Below, in pieces: positions 25,556 through 34,386 of a DNA stretch of 57,257 nt. This DNA comes from Rothia nasimurium (GTDB lineage: Bacteria; Actinomycetota; Actinomycetes; Actinomycetales; Micrococcaceae), in contig NZ_SPQC01000015.1 of the NCBI RefSeq assembly GCF_004569295.1, positions 1 through 57,257 of the forward strand. The letters run 5' to 3'. The notes beneath the pieces are model-generated. The model did no database searches and was not told where the DNA came from. It saw only the letters and a list, made by a program, of their open reading frames with translations. How positions within the stretch are numbered: the first letter of the stretch is position 1; every line of letters starts with the position of its first letter. Both the position numbers and the translations under genes were made by a program.

Positions 25556-27016
25556 TTACCCCTCGCGCAGTTCGCGGCGGCGGTCGGCGATGGTGAAGGC
25601 GAGGCCGAGGGAGAGGGTCAGCACGATAGCGCCGAAGGAGGCTATGAGCCCGACGTTCCAGTGGGCGCCCGACTCCACCAGCCCGTAGAGGATTGAGGGA
25701 ATGATGGCGGTACCGATAGCGGTGCCCATACGCTGTCCGAGAGAGAGCACGCCGCCAGCTACACCGCTGATGGCTGGAGGCACGGACGCCAGGGTCAGGG
25801 TCTGATTGGGAGAAATCACCAGACCACCGCCTGCTCCAATCAGAATCAGGGGCACCGCCAGGGCCCATACCGGTAGCAGACCCTGTTCCACCGGGGTCAC
25901 GGTGAGCATGGTGGCCACAATCGAGGTAAGCGACAACCCGAACCCCAGCATCACCATACGGCGCCCCATAGCCAGCACACGGCGTCCTGCCCAGGGAGCT
26001 GCAAACGCAGACAGCAGGGATGAGGGGATGGTAATCAGCGCGGCGGTCAGCGCACTTTGGCCCAGGTGGTTCTGCACATAGATGGGGATAACCAGCCACA
26101 CGCTGGTGTTACCCAAGAAGTAGAGGGTCACAATCATGATGCCGTTGCGGAAGGCAGGCTTGGTCACCAGGTCGATATCGAGCATGGGCGGGCGACCTGC
26201 CTTCTTATAGCGCTTTTCCCAGGCGATAAAGAAGGCGATGAGGGCAAGACCTACGGGCAGAACCGCCCAGACCAGCGGGTTGCCGCTGCGCTCGACGAAG
26301 GGGAAGAGTACAGCGAAGATTGCCAGGGCCAGGGTGGTCATACCGACGGGGTCGAGGTCGAGGCGGGCATGCTGCACGGGGGCGGACGGCCGGTCGTTGG
26401 GTACCCAGAGACGGGCCAGTAGCAACCCGGCAAGACCGATGGGCACATTGACCAGGAACATCATGCGCCAGCCTAGGGAGCCCCCGAAGATCTGGATGAG
26501 GAAGCCGCCGAGTACCGGCCCCACAATGACAGCCAGCGCTACCACCGTACCGAATATACCGTAGGCGCGGGCGCGGGCCTGGCCGGTGAAGTTGGCCTGG
26601 ATGATGCCGGTGGTTTGGGGGTTGAAGAAGCCTGCGCCGAGGCCCTGGAGCACACGGGCGGCGATGAGGATTTCAATGGTGGGCGCGACGGCACTGAGCA
26701 GGGAGCCCAGGGTGAAGAGGGAAACCCCAATCATGAACATGCGGCGGCGGCCGGTGGCGTCGCCGATTCGCCCGGCGGCAACCAGGGGCACGCCAAAAGC
26801 CAGGGCGTAGCCGGAGACGACCCACTGGGTTTGGCTGGACCCCGCATTGAGGGAGTGCCCGATAGGGGTGAGAGCGACGTTGACGACCGAGATGGCCATG
26901 AGAGCCATGAAGAGCGGGGTGAGCAGGGCAGTGAGGAGCTTGCGGGGGCTGCTGGTAGCGGGCAGCTGGGCGTCAGGTACTCCTTGGGTACTGCCGGGTT
27001 CTGGCCTTGTGTTCAT
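25556..27016 (-). CDS. MFS transporter of the DHA2 (14-span drug:H+ antiporter) family
   Basis: This 486-residue protein has about 14 hydrophobic segments. The MFS motif appears as GRIGDATGRRRMFMIG after span 2, the antiporter motif C as GPVLGGFLIQIFG, and the start MALMAISVVNVALTPIG matches EmrB/QacA relatives, which export drugs or amphiphiles in exchange for protons. Specific substrates are unknown. No adjacent TetR-type regulator is present. Confidence 0.9.
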   Translation of the reverse strand: MNTRPEPGSTQGVPDAQLPATSSPRKLLTALLTPLFMALMAISVVNVALTPIGHSLNAGSSQTQWVVSGYALAFGVPLVAAGRIGDATGRRRMFMIGVSLFTLGSLLSAVAPTIEILIAARVLQGLGAGFFNPQTTGIIQANFTGQARARAYGIFGTVVALAVIVGPVLGGFLIQIFGGSLGWRMMFLVNVPIGLAGLLLARLWVPNDRPSAPVQHARLDLDPVGMTTLALAIFAVLFPFVERSGNPLVWAVLPVGLALIAFFIAWEKRYKKAGRPPMLDIDLVTKPAFRNGIMIVTLYFLGNTSVWLVIPIYVQNHLGQSALTAALITIPSSLLSAFAAPWAGRRVLAMGRRMVMLGFGLSLTSIVATMLTVTPVEQGLLPVWALAVPLILIGAGGGLVISPNQTLTLASVPPAISGVAGGVLSLGQRMGTAIGTAIIPSILYGLVESGAHWNVGLIASFGAIVLTLSLGLAFTIADRRRELREG

Positions 27017-27127
27017 GCTGCACCTTTTTGCTCTCGTCTTTAGCCTACAGTGCCATTCTAAATCCGGTAGTACATTAATAAAATAATTAAGAGGGAAAGT
27101 TTTTGCAGAAATGCAAGTGCTTACGAG

Positions 27128-27168
27128 AATCGCGGAGTGCCCACGAAACGTGTGGGCACTCCGCGATT
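27128..27168. terminator. Strong hairpin with flanking T-run
   Basis: AATCGCGGAGTGCCCAC (27128-27144) pairs perfectly with 27152-27168. TTTTC follows on the plus strand. It lies upstream of the MFS gene and downstream of trmH (which ends at 27259), so it may end transcription from the right. The word GAGTGCC recalls the palindromes at 22355 and 28537. Confidence 0.6.
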
Positions 27169-27258
27169 TTCATGGACACTCAGCGCCAGCGGACGCCGAT
27201 GGGCGCCGCAGCTAGCGAGTTCGGCGGACGCCGGCGGGGTGCGCGTCCGTTCCCAGGG

Positions 27259-27915
27259 CTAGCTGACGCGCTGACCGAACTCGTGACGGCGAATCCAGGC
27301 ATGCATTGCAATGCCGGCAGCGGTTGCTGCGTTCATAGACCGGGTGGAGCCGTACTGCTCGATAGACAGGGTTGCCTCGGCGGCCGCGTGAATCTCCTCT
27401 GACAGGCCGGGCCCCTCCTGACCAAAGACCAGGACGCAGTCCTTGGGCAGGTCGTAGGTTTCCAGCTGCTTGGAGTCGGGGAAGATGTCGATGCCGATAA
27501 TGGCAAGTCCCTCACCCTTTGCCCAGGTCACAAAGTCTTCGACGGTGGGGTGGTGGCGCACGTGTTGGTAGCGGTCGGTGACCATAGCCCCGCGTCGGTT
27601 CCAGCGCTTCTTGCCGATAATGTGCACTTCTTTCGCCAAAAAGGCGTTAGCGGTGCGCACCACGGTGCCGATGTTGAGGTCGTGCTGCCAGTTTTCGATG
27701 GCTACGTGGAAGGAGTGGCGGCGGGTGTCGAGATCGGCGATGATGGCGCCCATAGTCCAGTAGCGGTAGTGGTCAAGGACGTTGCGGCGGTCGCCCTCGC
27801 GCAGCAGCTCGGGGTCCCAATGGTCACCCTCAGGCCATTCGCCTTCCCAGGGGCCGACGCCGATTTCCCGCTCCGGGCTCTCGGTTTCAGGCTCGGTTGC
27901 TTCGAGGTCTGCCAC
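27259..27915 (-). CDS. TrmH/SpoU-family RNA 2'-O-methyltransferase
   Basis: This 218-residue protein has the SPOUT knot motifs: NIGTVVRTANAFLAKEVH (motif 1), LVFGQEGPGLSEEI (motif 2) and STRSMNAATAAGIAMHAW (motif 3). Such enzymes methylate ribose in tRNA or rRNA using S-adenosylmethionine. The GTG start (27913-27915) directly follows the pyrE stop codon, so the genes are coupled. pyrE followed by a TrmH-type gene also occurs in mycobacteria. The ~45-residue acidic N-terminal extension is typical of the actinobacterial form. Confidence 0.9.
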   Translation of the reverse strand: MADLEATEPETESPEREIGVGPWEGEWPEGDHWDPELLREGDRRNVLDHYRYWTMGAIIADLDTRRHSFHVAIENWQHDLNIGTVVRTANAFLAKEVHIIGKKRWNRRGAMVTDRYQHVRHHPTVEDFVTWAKGEGLAIIGIDIFPDSKQLETYDLPKDCVLVFGQEGPGLSEEIHAAAEATLSIEQYGSTRSMNAATAAGIAMHAWIRRHEFGQRVS

Positions 27916-28497
27916 TTAGTCCAGGCCCAGGTCGGTCTTGGAGTAGGCGTAGAGGCAGGGTACACCCGCAACCTCTTCAATGTGCTCCTTGGCGCCGGTG
28001 GCGCGGTCAACGATAACAGCAACGGCTACAACCTCAGCGCCAGCCTTGCGCAGGGCTTCAACGGCGGTCAGTGCGGAGCCGCCGGTGGTGGAGGTGTCCT
28101 CGACAGCTACCACGCGGCGTCCTTCCACTGAGGGGCCCTCAACCTGACGGCCCATACCGTAGGATTTCTGAGCCTTACGCACGACGAAGGTGTCGATGGC
28201 GCGGCCCTGGTCGCCTGCCGTGCGCATGATGGCGTGGCCGACGGGGTCGGCGCCCATGGTCAGGCCGCCGGCGGCGTCAAATTCGATTCCGGCTGAGTCG
28301 AGCAAATAGAGCATAACCTGGCCAACCAGGCGGGATGCCTCGTGGTGCAGGGTGATGCGGCGCAGGTCGACGTAGTAGTCGGCTTCTTTACCGGAGGCCA
28401 GAGTGACCTTGCCGCGTACGACGGCCAGTTCGCTGATGAGCTCGCGCAGACGTTCGCGGGCTTCTTCGATGGGGAGGGTGGTGGAGAGGTTAGTCAT
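27916..28497 (-). CDS. pyrE: Orotate phosphoribosyltransferase
   Basis: This 193-residue enzyme adds the ribose-5-phosphate of PRPP to orotate to give OMP, the fifth step of UMP synthesis. The PRPP-binding motif reads VVAVEDTSTTGGSALTAVEAL around residue 125, and the flexible-loop KSYGMGRQVEG precedes it. The length fits the short actinobacterial PyrE. It is the first gene of a two-gene unit with trmH. Confidence 0.95.
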   Translation of the reverse strand: MTNLSTTLPIEEARERLRELISELAVVRGKVTLASGKEADYYVDLRRITLHHEASRLVGQVMLYLLDSAGIEFDAAGGLTMGADPVGHAIMRTAGDQGRAIDTFVVRKAQKSYGMGRQVEGPSVEGRRVVAVEDTSTTGGSALTAVEALRKAGAEVVAVAVIVDRATGAKEHIEEVAGVPCLYAYSKTDLGLD

Positions 28498-28536
28498 GCT
28501 TTTTAGTCTAGTAGACCGGCAGATATTTACCCCGCG

Positions 28537-28581
28537 AAAAGTGCAAGTGCCCCGGGAAAAGTGACAGGCACTTGCACTTTT
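28537..28581 (-). terminator. Palindromic terminator between pabB and pyrE
   Basis: AAAAGTGCAAGTGCC (28537-28551) is exactly inverted at 28567-28581. On the minus strand, the stem directly follows the pabB stop and is followed by TTTTC, the form of an intrinsic terminator. A related degenerate palindrome is at 55828-55892. Confidence 0.75.
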
Positions 28582-30002
28582 TAGGGGGTAGCTGCCTTGA
28601 GCTTGGTGACCATCTCGTCATATTCGGCAGCCGGGTCGGAGTCAGCGACAATCGCCCCACCGGCGGCCAGGGTAACCAGGCCGTCCGAGTGGGCTACCAG
28701 CGTCCTGATGACGATGGAAAGGGCAGCTGAGCCGTCCGCCCCCAGGTAGCCCAGGGCACCGGAGTAAACCCCGCGGGCCCGGCCCTCAAGCCGGTCGATA
28801 ATAGCCATGGTGGCGGCCTTGGGCGCCCCCGTCATGGAGCCGCCGGGGAAGCAGGCGGCGACCGCGTCCAGGGCGGTGATACCCGAACGCAGCTGGGAGA
28901 CGATGGTCGAGACCAGCTGGTGCACGGTCGAGTAGGACTCCACCCCCATCAGCACCGGCACCCGCACGCTCTCGGGATGGGAGACCAGGGAAAGATCGTT
29001 ACGGAGCAGGTCCACAATCATGAGGTTTTCGGCCCGGGTTTTGGGGTCACGTGCGAGCCAGGCGGCGGCCTGGGCATCTTCATGAGCGGACGCGCCCCGC
29101 GGCACAGTGCCCTTAATGGGCTTGGCTTCGGCGCGGCCCTCAGCGGTGACAGTCAAGAACTTCTCGGGCGAGGATGAGAGCACCGTGAAGTCATCGCACC
29201 GCAAGAAGGCGGCATAGGGGGCGGCATTGGCCTGCCGCTGGGCCAGATAGAGGCTCAGAAGTTCATCGGCGCCCAGCGGGGTGGGCAGCTGCTGGGAGGC
29301 CTCAGCCGTCAGGCAAACCTCGTAGCTGTTGCCCTCAGCAATCTCGGCTTGGGCGGTGGCAATAGCAGCTAGATAGTCCGTGCGGTCAGGCAGGGGGAAG
29401 TCAGGCAAAACTACCCGCGAAGCATATTCTTGACCGGCTATAGATTCAGGTGAAGAGCTGTTTTTAAGCAGTTTTTGCGCGGTCTCTTCAACCCATTCAG
29501 CGGGGCCAACCAGCCACGCTTTCCCGCTATCGTGCTCGTACATCAGGTAGTGGGTTGCGGGCATCCAGAGGGCATCGGGGGTGCGGGCCACCCGCTGGGG
29601 GTGTTCGCTGTGGAAGGTGGTGACTTCTAGGTCTGCGTGGGCCTCATAGCCCATGAACCCCACATAGCCGCCCAGCAGGACGTCGGCGGGCGGAGCGTCC
29701 TGGCCCTCGTCTAGCTCGGGGCGCGGCGCAGATTCCAGGAAGCCGGGGAGTACCTGCCAGATGCTGTCGCGATAAACCTGGTGCGGGCGTCCGCTTATAT
29801 CGAGCACATCAACCTGCCCCGGCTGCGCGTAGCGCAGCACTCCCCCGCCCAGGGGCGCCCCCAGGTAGGAGTAGCGGGACATGGGCGACTCGTCGCGGGC
29901 TGAATCCAGCCAAAAAGCATACGCAGAACTACCAGCCAGCACGGGGAAGGCGGCTGCGGGTTCTACCGGAAAGTTCAGGGCACGACAGGTTAGAGCGGTC
30001 AC
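28581..30002 (-). CDS. pabB: Aminodeoxychorismate synthase component I
   Basis: This 473-residue chorismate-binding enzyme makes 4-amino-4-deoxychorismate for folate, together with a glutamine amidotransferase not present here. The diagnostic AKPIKGTVPRG near residue 295 contains the PIKGT lysine of PabB, where anthranilate synthase TrpE has PIAGT. Other motifs are NSYEVCLTAEAS, ENLMIVDLLRNDL, SYSTVHQLVS and FPGGSMTGAPK. The start is GTG at 30000-30002 with no strong ribosome-binding site; later starts would cut into the N-terminal domain. Confidence 0.88.
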   Translation of the reverse strand: MTALTCRALNFPVEPAAAFPVLAGSSAYAFWLDSARDESPMSRYSYLGAPLGGGVLRYAQPGQVDVLDISGRPHQVYRDSIWQVLPGFLESAPRPELDEGQDAPPADVLLGGYVGFMGYEAHADLEVTTFHSEHPQRVARTPDALWMPATHYLMYEHDSGKAWLVGPAEWVEETAQKLLKNSSSPESIAGQEYASRVVLPDFPLPDRTDYLAAIATAQAEIAEGNSYEVCLTAEASQQLPTPLGADELLSLYLAQRQANAAPYAAFLRCDDFTVLSSSPEKFLTVTAEGRAEAKPIKGTVPRGASAHEDAQAAAWLARDPKTRAENLMIVDLLRNDLSLVSHPESVRVPVLMGVESYSTVHQLVSTIVSQLRSGITALDAVAACFPGGSMTGAPKAATMAIIDRLEGRARGVYSGALGYLGADGSAALSIVIRTLVAHSDGLVTLAAGGAIVADSDPAAEYDEMVTKLKAATP

Positions 30003-30028
30003 CGACTTATTGTAACGAGACAGGCGGA

Positions 30029-30090
30029 GGTTTTACCTGTGCAAGCCTGGCTCGGGGCTGGCGTTAAGGGTGGCTTACGCAGGTAAAACC
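30029..30090. repeat. 19-bp inverted repeat upstream of pabB
   Basis: GGTTTTACCTGTGCAAGCC (30029-30047) pairs with 30072-30090; the two mismatches become G-U pairs in RNA. It lies directly between the rhodanese gene and pabB and may be the rhodanese terminator. Confidence 0.55.
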
Positions 30091-30094
30091 GTAG

Positions 30095-30129
30095 CTACCC
30101 GCCATCGAGCTAGCGAGGCCGGCGGGTAG
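30095..30129. repeat. Second hairpin after the rhodanese gene
   Basis: CTACCCGCC (30095-30103) is inverted at 30121-30129, next to the rhodanese stop codon. Together with the preceding inverted repeat it fills the pabB-rhodanese gap with structure. Confidence 0.5.
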
Positions 30130-30459
30130 TTAGCGAACCTGCGGGGTTTCGCCGTTTTCTGAGACCATGGGCTTTTCGGCGTCCTGCCAGGCGCCCATAC
30201 CGCCGATGACGTTGATGGCGTCAAAGCCGTACTGGGTGAGGTAGGCGGCAGCGCGCAGGGAGCGACCGCCTGCGCGGCAGATGACGTAGACGTCCTCGTC
30301 GAGGGGAACTTCGCCGTAGCGTTCGGGCACCTCGCCCAGGGGAATGTGTTGGGCACCTTCAATGTGGCCTTCTACCCATTCGTAGTCTTCACGCACGTCA
30401 AGGATTTTGGCGTCTGCGGGGATTTCGTCGACGGTGACATGGCGTAAATCGTCGTTCAT
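30130..30459 (-). CDS. Rhodanese-like domain protein
   Basis: This 109-residue, single-domain protein has the active-site loop VICRAGGRSLRAAAYL with the catalytic Cys, and the rhodanese signature ILDVREDYEWVEGHIEGA near the N-terminus. Such proteins move sulfane sulfur from a persulfide to an acceptor in the cytosol. The start MNDDLRHVTV has an AAGGAG site. It is isolated, transcribed away from the peptide-transporter region. Confidence 0.9.
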   Translation of the reverse strand: MNDDLRHVTVDEIPADAKILDVREDYEWVEGHIEGAQHIPLGEVPERYGEVPLDEDVYVICRAGGRSLRAAAYLTQYGFDAINVIGGMGAWQDAEKPMVSENGETPQVR

Positions 30460-30638
30460 AAGGGTCTCCTTCACGATAAAAATATCTAAGTGCTGTCGCC
30501 ACTAACTCTAATAGCCCGCAGCCTAAACCTAAAGGAAAGTGACTGACGGGTTTAACTAAGCCAGCTGAGAAGAGTATCGTTACCTACCGAACAGATACCG
30601 TGCACACACGGTTTTCCTATCTATATAAGCGAATCGAT

Positions 30639-31647
30639 ATGTCTACTCTGCCTGTGGCAACACCGCCGAACCCAACAGACACCTCAAGCAAAAACCGGGG
30701 ATTCTTTGGCCACCCCCGCATGCTTTCTAACCTCTTTATGGTGGAAATGTGGGAGCGTTTTTCCTACTACGGCATGCAGTCCATCATGCTCTACTACCTC
30801 TACTACAGTGCAACTGAAGGTGGCCTAGGGCTTAACGAAACTGCCGCTGCGGGTGTAATGGGCGCCTACGGAGGCATGGTCTACCTGCTTGCTATTTTGG
30901 GCGGCTTCCTCGGCGACCGAGTGCTCGGCCCCGAGCGTACCCTTTTCTACGCCGCAATCGGCATTATGGCAGGTCACGTTGCCCTAGCTATCATCCCTGG
31001 AGTACCCGGGGTAGTAGTAGGTTTGGTCCTCGTCGCTATCGGGTCAGGCTGCCTGAAAACTAACGCCTCTGTACTGGTAGGCTCTCTCTACTCCCGCGAA
31101 GATCCTAAACGCGACGGCGGATTCACGATCTTCTACATGGGTGTTAACCTGGGCGCCCTCATCGGCCCTCTGCTGACCGGCCTCGGCTGGACCTCCTTTT
31201 ATCCTGCTGTTTGGTGCCGTCTTCACGGCTATGTGGACCAAGATGGGTGATCGTCAGCCCACTACCCCTAAGAAATTCGCTATCGGTCTGATTCTCATTG
31301 GAGCCGCCTTCCTCATCTTCTTGCTGCTGGCAGGCAATACTCACGTTAACGTTATGTGGCTAGTTCTTATCCTCTTCTTCTGCACCCTCGGCGAACTTTC
31401 AATTTCACCTGTAGGCACTTCCTTAGCCTCTAAGCTGGCGCCTGAAGCGCACCGCGTGATGATGATGGCTCTCTACTTCTGCTCTGTATCTATGGGCACC
31501 GTTTTGGCAGGCTGGCTGGCCCAGTTCTACTCACTAGAAAATGAGGTTCCCTACTTCACTGCTATGGGCCTTATCTCGATTGCAACGGGTATTGTCATTT
31601 TCGCTCTCAATAAGTGGATTGTGAAGAAGATGGCAGGCGTACGCTAA
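30639..31647 (+). pseudogene. POT-family (proton-dependent) peptide transporter with internal deletion
   Basis: The first part has NLFMVEMWERFSYYGMQSIM, the POT hallmark (ExxER), and continues to IFYMGVNLGALIGPLLTG. The frame is then lost near 31200. The other frame resumes at PFILLFGAVFTAMWTKMGD and ends in the last two to three spans. About 150 residues of the middle (spans 6-8 region) are missing relative to the ~490-residue family, so the gene is a deletion pseudogene. The intact peptide transporter just downstream (OPT family) may have made it dispensable. Confidence 0.85.
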
Positions 31648-31715
31648 GCCCTATCCCCCCTGCCCTTTACGTTTTCGCGAAAGAGCTACCGCCGTGCGCA
31701 GACCCAACAGAAGCA

Positions 31716-31727
31716 TGCATATATGCA
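31716..31727. promoter_or_regulatory. Perfect 12-bp palindrome upstream of the OPT gene
   Basis: TGCATATATGCA lies 35 bases before the OPT start; a second palindrome, TTTCGCGAAA, is at 31672-31681. They could be operator sites, but there is no further support. Confidence 0.3.
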
Positions 31728-31761
31728 CACTGAAGTTTAAATATGCCAAGCCACAGGAGTA

Positions 31762-33819
31762 TTGTTGAGGCTGGCTTCAGAAGCAGCATCACCTGAACCG
31801 CACCATCATTGGCACATTTTCGGAAACGAGTTGATCTTGTCCTCACACAAAGCAGAGGCACCAGCCCCCACTGGGTCCTCCAGCCCCGTCCGCGAATTTA
31901 CCCTTCGCGCCGTCATCCTCGGTGGTCTGATTACCCTGGTCTTCACCGCCGCAAATGTCTACCTGGGCCTGAAAGTTGGCCTCACCTTCGCAACGTCCAT
32001 TCCCGCCGCCGTGATTTCCATGGCGATTCTGCGCAACTTCAAGAACCACTCCATCATGGAGAACAACATTGTGCAGACCATTGCTTCAGCAGCGGGTACC
32101 CTCTCTGCAATTATCTTTGTGCTGCCCGGCCTGGTCATGATTGGTTGGTGGGCAGGCTTCCCCTACTGGACCACCGCTTTTGTCTGCGCTATCGGCGGCG
32201 TCCTGGGTGTTACCTACTCCATCCCCCTACGCCGTGCGCTGGTCACCGGCTCAGATCTGCCCTTCCCCGAAGGTGTTGCAGCGGCTGAGGTACTCAAGGT
32301 CGGTAACGACCAGGGCTCTGCAGAAGAAAACCAAAAGGGCCTGCGCATGATTGTGTGGGGTTCACTGGCATCTGCTGGCTTCGCTATCCTGACCTCGCTG
32401 AAGGCAGTAGCAGGCGGCTTCACCCAGTTCTTCCGCCTCGGCGCGGGTGGCACCATGGTCAGCACCTCCTTCTCCCTGGCTCTTATCGGCGTTGGCCACC
32501 TGGTTGGCCTGGCCGTCGGTATCTCCATGATCGTTGGCCTGCTCATCTCCTACGGCGTGCTGCTGCCCATGCGCACTTCAGGCCTGCTGCCGGCGTCCGG
32601 CGATATCTCAGACGTCGTCTCCTCAACCTTCTCCCAGGACGTCCGCTTCATCGGCGCGGGCACCATGGCAGTTGCAGCGATATGGACCCTCGTCAAAATC
32701 ATCGGCCCCATCATCAAGGGCATCAAGGACTCCCTAGTAGCTTCCCGCGCCCGCCAGGCTGGCCAGACCGTTGACATCACCGAGCGCGATATCCCCTTCT
32801 CCGCCGTCGCCGGTGTAACCATCGGCGCCATGATCCCGGTTGGCCTGCTGCTCTGGCTCTTCATCAAAGACACCGCCATTGCCCACCACACCGGAACCCT
32901 CATCGTCCTCTCCATCGTCTACGTGCTGCTCGTGGGCCTGATTGTAGCTTCTATCTGTGGCTACATGGCGGGTCTCATCGGTGCGTCGAACTCACCCATT
33001 TCAGGTGTGGGCATCATCGTCGTCCTGTCTGCCGCCCTACTCATCAAGACCGTTATCGGCAACGATGCAGACACCGCCTCCCTGGTCGCCTACACCCTCT
33101 TCACCGCCGCTGTGGTCTTCGGTATCGCCACGATTTCTAACGACAACCTGCAGGACCTCAAGACCGGTCAGCTCGTTGGTGCCACCCCCTGGAAACAGCA
33201 GGTTGCCCTGATTGTCGGTGTTCTCTTCGGCTCTGCCATCATCCCGCCTGTTCTGCAGCTGCTCCTGACCGGTTTCGGTTTCGCAGGCTCCCCCGGCGCT
33301 GGCGAGGAGGCCCTTTCGGCTCCTCAGGCTGCCCTGCTCTCCAGCGTGGCTCAGGGCATCTTCGGCAACTCCCTCAACTGGGAGCTGCTGGGCCTGGGTG
33401 CCATTATCGGTGTGGTTATTATTGCCATCAACGAGGTTCTGACCGCTACCACCAAGGGTAAGTACTCCCTGCCTGCCCTGGCGGTCGGTATGGGCATGTA
33501 CCTGCCTATCGCTCTGACCCTCATCATTCCCGTCGGCGCCCTGCTGGGCTTCCTCTACAACCGTTGGGCCTCCAAGCAGCGCAATGCTGAGGGTGCCGAG
33601 CGCATGGGCGTGCTGGTAGCAACCGGCATGATTGTGGGCGAGTCGCTGTGGGGCGTGGTCAACGCCGGTATTATCGCAGCAGCGGGTAACCCCGATATCC
33701 TAGGTGTCTTCAGTGACCAGTGGGTCGAGGGCGGCGGCTATTACCTGGCCCCGGTCGTCTTCATCCTGGTTATTTGGGCCCTCTACCGCAAGGCAAAGAA
33801 GAACGCCGTAACCTCCTAA
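31762..33819 (+). CDS. OPT-family oligopeptide transporter
   Basis: This ~685-residue protein has 14-16 membrane spans and the OPT motifs NVYLGLKVGLTFATSIPAAV near the start, NIVQTIASAAGT, and SDLPFPEGVAAAEVLKVG, which mark the prokaryotic YSL/OPT branch. It imports peptides or metal-peptide complexes. The start is a TTG (31762 or 31765) after AGGAG, which is unusual; an alternative TTG at about 31831 would shorten the polar N-terminus. The latter is also possible, since the first membrane span lies well after it. Confidence 0.88.
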   Translation: MLRLASEAASPEPHHHWHIFGNELILSSHKAEAPAPTGSSSPVREFTLRAVILGGLITLVFTAANVYLGLKVGLTFATSIPAAVISMAILRNFKNHSIMENNIVQTIASAAGTLSAIIFVLPGLVMIGWWAGFPYWTTAFVCAIGGVLGVTYSIPLRRALVTGSDLPFPEGVAAAEVLKVGNDQGSAEENQKGLRMIVWGSLASAGFAILTSLKAVAGGFTQFFRLGAGGTMVSTSFSLALIGVGHLVGLAVGISMIVGLLISYGVLLPMRTSGLLPASGDISDVVSSTFSQDVRFIGAGTMAVAAIWTLVKIIGPIIKGIKDSLVASRARQAGQTVDITERDIPFSAVAGVTIGAMIPVGLLLWLFIKDTAIAHHTGTLIVLSIVYVLLVGLIVASICGYMAGLIGASNSPISGVGIIVVLSAALLIKTVIGNDADTASLVAYTLFTAAVVFGIATISNDNLQDLKTGQLVGATPWKQQVALIVGVLFGSAIIPPVLQLLLTGFGFAGSPGAGEEALSAPQAALLSSVAQGIFGNSLNWELLGLGAIIGVVIIAINEVLTATTKGKYSLPALAVGMGMYLPIALTLIIPVGALLGFLYNRWASKQRNAEGAERMGVLVATGMIVGESLWGVVNAGIIAAAGNPDILGVFSDQWVEGGGYYLAPVVFILVIWALYRKAKKNAVTS

Positions 33820-33845
33820 CCTTCTGCCCTTCCCGCTTCTTCTGA

Positions 33846-33913
33846 AAGGGGACCGCAGAACCAAAAAAGGACCGCATATTTTGCGGTCCTTTTTTTGGTT
33901 TTCTGGTCCCCTT
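33846..33913 (+). repeat. Nested hairpin element, copy A (terminator-like)
   Basis: The outer arms AAGGGGACC (33846-33854) and GGTCCCCTT (33905-33913) enclose an inner stem AAAAAAGGACCGCA (33863-33876) with its inverse at 33882-33895. Copies B (46998) and C (49554) share the plan. It follows the OPT gene and ends with a T-run, so it probably terminates transcription. Confidence 0.8.
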
Positions 33914-34049
33914 GCAGGAGTAGGGGCGGACGGACATGCGTGGGCAGGTTCCCCGCCCTGCTTCACCGGACGTCTCCGCCCGCTCCAACCAGAGATAAGA
34001 AAACTTTCATGCCCTAATAGACAAAAGTGCTTCAGAAGAGAAAAATGAT

Positions 34050-34067
34050 ACTTAAGATAACCTAAGT
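34050..34067 (+). promoter_or_regulatory. Possible DtxR/IdeR-type iron box upstream of feoA
   Basis: ACTTAAGATAACCTAAGT is an imperfect dyad that resembles the actinobacterial iron-box pattern, and lies about 45 bases before the feoA ATG. Iron-dependent repression of feoAB by a DtxR-like regulator is the expected reading. Confidence 0.45.
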
Positions 34068-34110
34068 TCACCCCTAACGGGTGCCTTATTTTTCTAGATG
34101 GGATGCTCTC

Positions 34111-34383
34111 ATGACTCTCTTAGCACAGCGCGAATCCGCCCCCGTATATGCTGCCGGCAGCACACTCGCTAGCGCCCACCCCCAGCAGATTTTTACGGTC
34201 GAAGGCTTCTGCGACAGCGCAGACCCGACGGTTATTCAAAGACTCCACGATTTAGGGTTCCGGGTTGGTAGCGAAATTAAGTGCCTGCGACGGGCGCCAT
34301 TAGGTTCCCCGCTCATGTTCCGGGTCTGCGACACCGATATCTGCCTGCGTAAACAGCAGGCTGCCCTCGTCAAGGTCGGCTAG
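34111..34383 (+). CDS. feoA: Ferrous iron transport protein A
   Basis: This 90-residue protein has an SH3-like FeoA domain: a short start region, then VIQRLHDLGFRVGSEIKCLR, and a CxxDICLRKQQAALV end. FeoA is a small cytosolic partner that supports the FeoB GTPase permease. I chose MTLLAQRESA as start rather than the upstream ATG at 34081, because the iron box and promoter lie closer to the latter. It is three bases from feoB and clearly co-transcribed. Confidence 0.9.
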   Translation: MTLLAQRESAPVYAAGSTLASAHPQQIFTVEGFCDSADPTVIQRLHDLGFRVGSEIKCLRRAPLGSPLMFRVCDTDICLRKQQAALVKVG

Positions 34384-34386
34384 CCC

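Noticed and set aside
27550-28131. Plus-strand ORF opposite trmH and pyrE
   Set aside because: It spans the junction of two intact opposite-strand genes and has shadow-type composition.
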